Part shown: positions 37,001-46,000 of the stretch, one piece after another
How the letters are laid out: each line of letters opens with the position of its first letter
Numbering within the stretch: the first letter of the stretch is position 1
NCBI RefSeq assembly: GCF_002775205.1
Contig: NC_036454.1
Location: forward strand, 620,001 to 684,000
Origin: Xiphophorus maculatus
Taxonomy: Eukaryota > Chordata > Actinopteri > Cyprinodontiformes > Poeciliidae
Direction of reading: 5' to 3'
Length of the DNA: 64,000 nt
Program-made: the position numbers and the translations under genes
Notes under the pieces: model-generated
Database searches by the model: none
Told to the model about the DNA's origin: nothing
What the model saw: only the letters and a program-made list of their open reading frames with translations

Positions 37001-40000
37001 TGTGGAAACAATATCTCACCTAGAATGTATTTGGACCCCAGTTGTCTTAAGCTCTGGAACTGAAAATATATGTAGACAATGGCTATACAACGAGTGATGG
37101 TCAGGATGATGATGTCACTGCTTAGAATTTCCTGTAAGCAACAAGGTCACAGAAAATATTAAAAAATACACTATCAAAACCTGTTCAAAACTCTCAACAG
37201 CTTTTACGGTAAGGTAAGTTTATTTATATAGCACATTTTCAGCAACAAGGCAGTTCAAAGTCCTTTACATGAATTAGAAGAAAAAACAAACCAAAAGAAA
37301 GATTAAAAGACAAAAGTATAAAACCACATATTGGTTCACCATGTTTGATAAGAATAAGAAGTAAATAATTTATAAGCTGGTAGGGGTTTCTCTGGATTCT
37401 TGCTCTGAGAAAACTAAATGTTAGTTCTCCATGTTTGATTCCATTAGCAGGTTCAAATGTTTGAACCAAATGTTGGTTCAAGTTGTTCTGGACTGAGTTC
37501 TAGATTTGAACAATATAGAGCTAAATGTTGGTTATCCATGTTTGATTCTTGTTCTGGGTTATTAACCCTTTCGTGCATGAATTATGATCCTTTGTGTCAG
37601 AATTTTTTTTCCATTTTTTAAATTTTTTTTCTTAAGGCATAAAAAAGGTAGGAAATTTTTTTTGTAAAAATAATTTTTTTATTATTTTTTATTTTTATGT
37701 GATCAATTGTAATTTTGTCCAAATACAAAGTTGTTATTTGAAAAATACATCAGTAGTATTGTTCCTTAGGGGTTATCTGATGTCACAATATTTTTTTTAC
37801 TTGCAAGAGTCGTCTACAGTAGAAGGAGGGACCGGGTCGGTTCTCATGCTTTTTTGTCTGTCGGCCATATTGTATTTAACAAAAATAATTTCTTGCATTT
37901 GCAGCTGATGGCCAGTAGTTGATGGTATATTTTATGATGTATTAGTGTCCACTTCAGTGGTCTGTGTGCATTTATAACATAAAAATCCAAGCACAAGAAA
38001 ATGGCTTTTAGATAGCTGTCCACTGTAGTGACCACTATGCATGAAAGGGTTAAGTTGATGGCACTTTCTAAGTCTGTTTTGGATTTGTGAACTAAGAGGA
38101 GTTTCTCTAGGTCTTGCTCTGATATAAAAAGTACAAAGCTAAATGTTGATCTAAGGTAATGACTACTCCACAATTTCTAAAAATAATAAACTAAATAGGT
38201 TTCTGTTTTAAATGTTAGTCTAAACTAAAGTAATAAATACCGTATTCTTTGGACTATAAGAAGCTACTTTTTTCCCCCACGCTTTGTACCATGCGGCTTA
38301 TAGCCCGGTGCGGCTTTTCTGTGGATTTTTCTTCAACCACCAGGGGGTAGTGATGTGTCGGTCGCGAACGATCCGGCTCTAAGAGCCGGCTCTTTGAAGT
38401 GAACAATTGGAACCGGCTCCACAATGGGAGCTGTTTTAGGATCCTATTTGGGAGCCAGGTTTTTTTCTACAGTATATCGCTGTCTCTCCGCCTCCCTGTC
38501 GTTGTGCTTGTGCTCTGCAAGTGCCACAGCCGATAGTTTTTCCCCACATCATTTTTTTTTGTCCTGCGGTGCCTCGCTGTCTCTCCCCCCCTTCTCCCTC
38601 TCCTTGCGCGTTTTGCTCTTCTGCCAGTGCTAGAGCGGAGAGTTTTTTTCCCTCGGTCGGTCCACTGCCCTCATGTCAAGCGTGTGCTCCACACATCTGA
38701 CCAATCACACATAGTTTCAATTAATAATGTGGCGGGAAAACACTGAAAAAAAAGTTTATCTCCACTTTTTTTGTGGAAACGGCAGGCAATTGGCCAAGCT
38801 GTATAGCATTCGTCGGCAGGTGTTTATGTACAGACACTCAGTCAGCGGTCAAGAAGCACAGAAAGAAGGGGAGTCAGCGTGAGAACTGAATAGGTGAAAA
38901 TAAATGAGTGACAGAAAACTGAGCAAGATTTGGACTCATTTTAATGCTACATCAAGCTCCAGGGCAGAGTGCAGACTGTGCAAAGTCAGCATTTCCTATC
39001 GTGCAGGCTCGACAAACAACCTGCACAGGCACATGCAGACATCACACGCATCGGTATTGCTATAGCATTGTTATGCAGCATTTTTACTCATCATAAGTGC
39101 TTAACAATGTCAATAATGAAACAAAATATTATAAAATTAGGTTTAAGCTATTAATTAATTAATAATGTCAAAAATATATATGGGGAGTCGTTTGGGAGCC
39201 GAAAGAGCCGGCTCTCCACAGTAAGAAGAGCCATTAGAGCCGCATCTCGAAAAGGAGCCCAAAATCCCATCACTACCAGGGGGCTCTTTAGTAGGAAGTG
39301 AATCATTGGAAGTCAAAATTGGAAATCAAAAAAGAAAGGGCTACTTTTATTGTAAGTAATATATAAAAGAGAGGAAAGAACTGGAAAGAGTAATGGGGAG
39401 TTTAGTAACTATGGATAATTTATTAGGGAAGCATCGATCATATGACATAATTCAAGCACTTATTAAATATTTAAAAGATACAAAATTAGCTGAGAGGATT
39501 TAGTATGTATGTGTGTGTGAGTGTATAAGTATGAATATAATTTAGTTAATTTTTTTTGAAGATATACTAAAAATTAATTTCTGAAGTTACATCTCCGTCC
39601 AGTTGATGGCGGTAATGCGCAAAGTGTGCAAACTGCCATAAAACGCAACAGAAGAAGAAGAAAGGGCTACTTTTAATTTAGAACAAGCACATGCTAGCAG
39701 CAGGCACGATGGAGAAATGTTTTCAAACTCATACCCCCTCATCATGGTAACAACATGAAGAAAAAGATGTCGCTTTTAATTTGAGGACTATCGATCTGGC
39801 AGTGCAAGAGGGAAATAGAGCTGCTGCACGTAAGCTCAGCGTGAAAGAATCCATGGTTTGGCGTTGGAGAGGGAGGGCTGCGTTCTTAAAAGCAGATTTA
39901 TTAGTCCTTGTGAAAAACCAAGAGCGGCAGAGATACCAGCGGCTTACAGCCCGGTGCAGCTTATGTATGTATGTTTCCAGTTTTTTTCCAAATAATTTGT

Positions 40001-43000
40001 AATTGCGGCTTATAGTAACGTGCGCTCTATAATCCGGAAAATACGGTACTCCACAGTTTAGTAACAAACTAAAAAGCATAAATCTAAATCTTGGTCTAAA
40101 GTAATGAGTACTCCGCAATTTCTAAAGGTAATAAACTAAACTATGTGCCAGGCTAGGCAAAAAATGCCCAGCCTGGCACATGTTTACTGTTGTTAGCATC
40201 ACTGCTGTGTATGTGCCCCCGAGTGCTAACACTAAAGAGGCTATGAGTGTTCTCTACCGGACCATCAGTGAGTTGCAATCCTCACACACAGAAGGCGTTT
40301 TCATCATTGCTGGGGATTTTAACCAGGCCAACATGAAGACTGTTCTCCCTCACTTCAACCAGTATGTGGATTTTCCAACCAGGGGAGGAAATACTCTAGA
40401 CTTGGCCTACACCAACATCAAAGAAGCATTCAGAGCAGCCCCCCCGCCCCCACCTTGGCTCTTCAGACCACCTATCTGTTATGCTAATTCCTGCATACAA
40501 GCCCCTGCTGATCAGAACAAAACCTACAGTGAGGCAGGTGAGAGTGTGGACTGAGGGGGCCATGGAGGCACTTCAGGACTGTTTTGAGTGCTCTGACTGG
40601 CAGATGTTCAAGGCAGCAGCCACTTACAACATCCAGATCAACATTGATGAGTACGCCATGACTGTGTCAGCCTACATCAACAAGTGCACAGAGGACGTCA
40701 GCATCACTAAGAACATTATCACCCGGGCCAACCAAAAACCCTGGATGGAGGTACGGAAAATGCTAAAAGCACGGAACTCAGCCTTCAAGTCTGGCGACAA
40801 GGAGGCACTGAGGACAGCGAGAGCCAACTTGAACCGTGCTATCAGGTTAGCAAAGCGAACCCACAGTCGGAAAATACAGGAGTTCTTCCACGACACCAGC
40901 AACACCAGGAGTATGTGGCAAGGCATAAAGGCGATCACAGATTACAATCCATCCTCCCCCCCAGTGGGTGAAGTTGATGCTGACTTTCTAAATGGACTCA
41001 ATAACTTCTTTGGGAGGTTGGAGGCACTGAACAGTAGTCCGGCAAAGAAAACTGTTCCCCACCAGGAAGAGGAGGCACTCTGCCTGGACACAGCCGATGT
41101 GTTGAAGACTCTGAAAAGAGTCAGGGCGGGTGTTCAGGGAATGCGCAGGTCAGCTGACTGGTGTCCTAACAGACATTTTTAACACCTCACTGGACAAAGC
41201 CACAGTGCCAGCCTGTCTCAAAACTGCCTCCATCATTCCGGTGCCAAAGAAACCTCAAGTCACCTCTTTCAACGATTACCGGCCTGTGGCACTGACTCCC
41301 ATCATGATGAAGTGCTTTGAAAGGCCGGTAAAAGAACACATCGTCTCCAGACTCCCCCCCACATTCGACCCGTTCCAGTTTGCCTACCGCCGAAACTGCT
41401 CCACTGAGGACGCTATCTCCTCCACCCTACACCTGAGCCTGGCTCACCTGGAGGAGAAGAACACTCATGTGCGGATGTTGTTCCTGGACTTCAGCTCAGC
41501 GTTCAATCATCCCACAGCATCTGGCAGAAAAACTGGGACACCTGGGCTTCAGCACCCCCCCTGCGCAACTGGCTGCTAGACTTCCTCACCGACAGACCTC
41601 AGTCAGTCCGGATCGGACAACACACCTCCGATGTCATCACCCTCAGCACAGGCTCCCCTCAGGGCTGCGTCCTGAGCCCTCTGCTGTTCACTCTGATGAC
41701 ACACGACTGCGTCCCCAGGTTCGCCACCAACCACATCATGAAGTTCGCGGACGACACAACGGTGGTGGGCCTCATCAGAGATGACAACGACCTGGACTAC
41801 AGAGAGGAGGTGGAGCAGCTGGTGGACTGGTGCAGAGACAACAGCCTGATCCTGAACGTTGACAAGACGAAGGAGATGATCGTCGACTTCAGGAAGAACC
41901 GGCCCAGCCACGCTCCACTGCTCATCAACAGCTTGGCTGTGGAGGTGGTCAGCAGCACCAAATTCCTGGGGGTGCACATCACAAACGACCTGACCTGGAC
42001 TGTGGACACCACGTCTCTGGTCAAGAGGGCACAGAAACGCTTGTATTTCCTGCGGAGGCGGAGGATGAGAAGAGCACACCTGCCCCCGCCCATCCTCAAG
42101 ACGTTCTACAGAAGCACCATAGAGAGCATTCTGACCAGCTGCCTCTCTGTGTGGTGTGGAGGCTGCAGCGCCTCCGACTGGAAGAACGTGAGGAGAGTGG
42201 TGCGGACAGCAGAGAGGATCATCGGGGCCCCCCTTCCCTCCATTCAGGACATTTCATCCCAGCGCTGCGTGTCCCGAGGCCGAAACATCGTCAGTGACCC
42301 CTCACACCCCACCATGGACTGTTCTCCCTGCTGCCCTCTGGAAAGAGGTTCCGCAGCATCCGGTGCAGGTCCACCAGGTTCCGAAACAGCTTTTTCCCAC
42401 TTGCCATCAGACTGCTGAACTCTTAACTGGACTGCACTCAAAAACTGGTCTCCACTTCATACCTTGCACATATACATAGCTAAGTAACTTCCATTTTACT
42501 GTCAGTCCTGCACTTTATATCTTATATTCATATTTATATTCATATTTTATATTGTATTTTATTTTATTCTGGAGTAACCTCATAACATTGGAACCTCAAA
42601 ACATTGTCCTGAGCCGTATGCAACAAAATTTCGTTCTGTATACACCCTGTGCATGCAAAATGATAATAAAGTCAGTCTAAGTCTAAGTCTAAGTAAAGGT
42701 AATTTTAGTTATATAGCACATTTTCAGCAACAAGACAATACAACGTATATGTAGGCATATGTAACAACATTCAGATATTGACATTCAAACATGAGCCAGC
42801 AAAAGTCAGTGAGGTGAGGGAGTGTATCTGTGGCCATGAAATGTGTTTTCAATAAGTCTACACACACAGAGTCTCTGATATGGTGGTATCATTTAAGAGC
42901 AAGTCCTTGAAGATTGTTTTCAGAGGGGAGAGGAGATGGGAAAGGAGCGTCATGTCTACATATTTTTGAGGAGATTTGACATCGCAAGCCAGCCAAGGCT

Positions 43001-46000
43001 GACACATGGGAACCAGTTCAAATACAGTCTTTAGGTCGGGTGGATTTTAAATTTCAGTCTGCCCTTCAGTCTCTCCAGTACACATATGTCAGAGTCAAGG
43101 CCCGCGGGCCACATCCGGCCCGCGAGAAGGTTTTTTACGGCCCCTGGAATGATCTTGATTTATTATTAGAACCGGCCCGCAGACCGCAGTAAGCCGGCAC
43201 CCCGTCTGAAAAAAAAATACCTTCCTTATTTGAACTGTAAGTAGTTCTTTAAATGTTCTGTGAGATGATGTACTTACCCATGTATCCATAACAACCGGAA
43301 CTTTCAATATCCACCAAGTTATTGCCGAAATATACCATCTATTAAAGGAGTGCCCCCCGGATTAATTACACTCTCTGCAGCTGCAGCTGCGAAGTTACAG
43401 TATTAACCCGATACTTGCTGGAAAGTGCAACGTCTCCCCTTTCAGAAACCGTTGGAATTTTTCCACTTAGCGCTACGTGTGGCGGAATTACGGTACTGCA
43501 AATTTAGATGTGTCGCCGGCGACACGTGTAGAAGGGATTTATTAGCACAGCAGTCGTCAGCATAACTGTAAGTTACTGCATGTTACTTCTCCTTGATGAA
43601 AGTGTTGTTTTTGATTAATAGATTTTTGCTCTTTATTTTATTGTATTTCAATCCAATTATATCTTAAAAATATTTCAGTTGTGTCTGTTGAAAATTAAAG
43701 ATTACTGACAGAGCCATAAGAAAATATTGCTTTATTTATCTGATCATATTGGAATATATTTGTTAGGTTTTCAGTAGGTTCAATTAGGTTCACTAGACTA
43801 TATGCGTCATTTAAAAAAATTTCAATGAACATTCGATCAGTCCGGCCCTCGGCTTGTAGCTAAATTTTTTATTTGGCCCTCCGTCCATTTGACTTTGACA
43901 CCCCTGCTCCAGTACATCTCTTTTGATTCCAATCATCCAAATTAGTGTGGCCGTTCACCAGACTGAAACTAGCAACTTCTCCAAGATTTATTCCATCCCG
44001 CTAGAGAGTTCTAGGGTTCACAGCTGGCTTGCAATCATATCCATTTGCACCTCTGTCCCACAGCATGTTAGTCTGAGTGTTCCCTAGTTAGCAAAATGCA
44101 TAACAAATTTGTTGATATGCCAGGTATCAGCCAACTCCAAACAGCAGAAATCCTGTTGTCATGAATCCCAATAAATCCAGGATGTGTCCTGTTAGGTATG
44201 TGCGCGTATCACTTTAAGGAAAACCACTTCCTGTGTCGTTTGGATGTGAACGCGCCAAATTGTATTTATGAGGGAGAAAGTGTCGACACGTTTGTGGGTT
44301 TTGTTGGATGGAGAATGTGTTCTTTGCCTTGCGTTGGTTTTTGGTTCATATTTGAATATTGGCATGGATCAACCAAGGAAGAGGAAGTTTTCCTCTGTGT
44401 AGGATCATTTTCATCTTATCACAGAGAATAAGGTAAATGATTATTCTGTTCTCATTTCCACTTTTGATCATTTTTCTTTCTGATTATTTCAGTTCCTTTC
44501 TATAGAATATTTGAATTAATTCATATGGATTAACTTTTATTTATATTGTAGATGAAATGTTGGATTTGCTCCCAGGTGCCTGGGAGCAAATCCAGTCTGT
44601 AACCGGAGCACTTCCACAATGCAGAGGAATCATCATGCCCGGCATGAGGGGGATGAACCGGTTAACACTCCGTGATAAAACCCTGGTGTTTCCAGAAAGC
44701 AGGCGATTGAACTGGACCTTCAACTCAATAATCTGCTCCCGGTTCAGATTTGTCATGATTGTTAATTGTGTTTATTTGTATTTTAATGTTCTTGCAAATC
44801 ACTCCACGTAATTACAATGAATTAGTTACACAGATGCATTTTATTTTTTCTCCAATGACGACCTGTGGCAGCAGGTGAACATGGAAGTCGAAAAGAACAA
44901 GGCCGATTCAAACGTCAACCCCACTGCCATTATTGAGGTATAAATATGCATCTCTGAGGCAAACAGAACAAGATCACAGGATCCACTACAATACTGGGAA
45001 ACAAAAAGACATTACCCTATCTTACACAAACTTGCAATTAAATTTCTATGTGCGCCGTCATCATCCTTATTGCCCTGTGAAAAGGTGTTAGTGGATATTG
45101 GAGATATTTAATGAAGAAATCAACTTACAAAAAATCCAAAGTCCAGGGTACAAGACAATCCAAACACAAAGCACACTGAAGACACAAGGGAATAACATAA
45201 AATACCAGTAAGGTAGCAAGGGTAGAGACAAGACTGACTGGCAAGTTGTGACTGAGACAGAGGAGCTTAAATACTGGGAGGTAGCAAAAGGAACAATGGA
45301 CCTAGCTAGATGAGATAACTGATTGCAGGTGTGAGTAGTTTGCACAGGAACTAGCTGGGGGCCAGGGAGAAGGTGGCACAGGGAAGCTAAAAAGACATTC
45401 TGGGGAATACAAAAGGGAGGAAACGACATGGAGCTGAAAATACTTCTAATACTAAAGAAACACTACGGCTAAAGAAAACCTGATAAACTAGGAGAGAAAA
45501 ACAAACCTATAAAAGAAAGAAGGCTGATCTAACAATAATAAGAACTAAGGAACAAAGAGCTAGAGTAACTATAAGGACCAAACAAAAAAATAACCTAACT
45601 AGGGTTACTAAAGGAAGATTGACAAAGATTCAGACAAAAAGACTAACTAAACCTAAAGTGACAAGATAAGAAAACTAGAAACACTATGGGGGAAAGCTAG
45701 AAGGACTTAAGAAATAACTTAACTAGGATTACTAAAGGAAGATGGGCATGGATGCAGACATAGCAGAACTAAACCCAAGGTAGCTAGATAAGAAAACTAG
45801 ACACACTGCAAAGGAGCTGAAATAAGGAACAACTAGAAGTAATAAAGAAATAATCTAACTAGGACCACTAAAGGAAGGTATACATAGAGTCGGACATATA
45901 TGAATAACTGAACCTAGAGTGACAAAATAACTAAGAAATAAACATAACTAGAAACACTACAAGGGAACTGAAACAAGAAACAAGACAATACTACCCAAAA

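Larger units (their letters stand above)
38240..40046. mobile_element. pogo-like non-autonomous DNA transposon with two nested insertions
   Basis: Inverted ends CCGTATTCTTTGGACTATAA (38240) and CCGTATTTTCCGGATTATAG (inverted at 40046) are flanked by TA on both sides (38238-38239 and 40047-40048). Inside, the + strand around 39780-39890 encodes [20 protein letters not shown], a Psq-type helix-turn-helix seen in pogo-like transposases. Removing the two insertions leaves roughly 0.5-0.6 kb, so no functional transposase remains. Confidence 0.88.
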
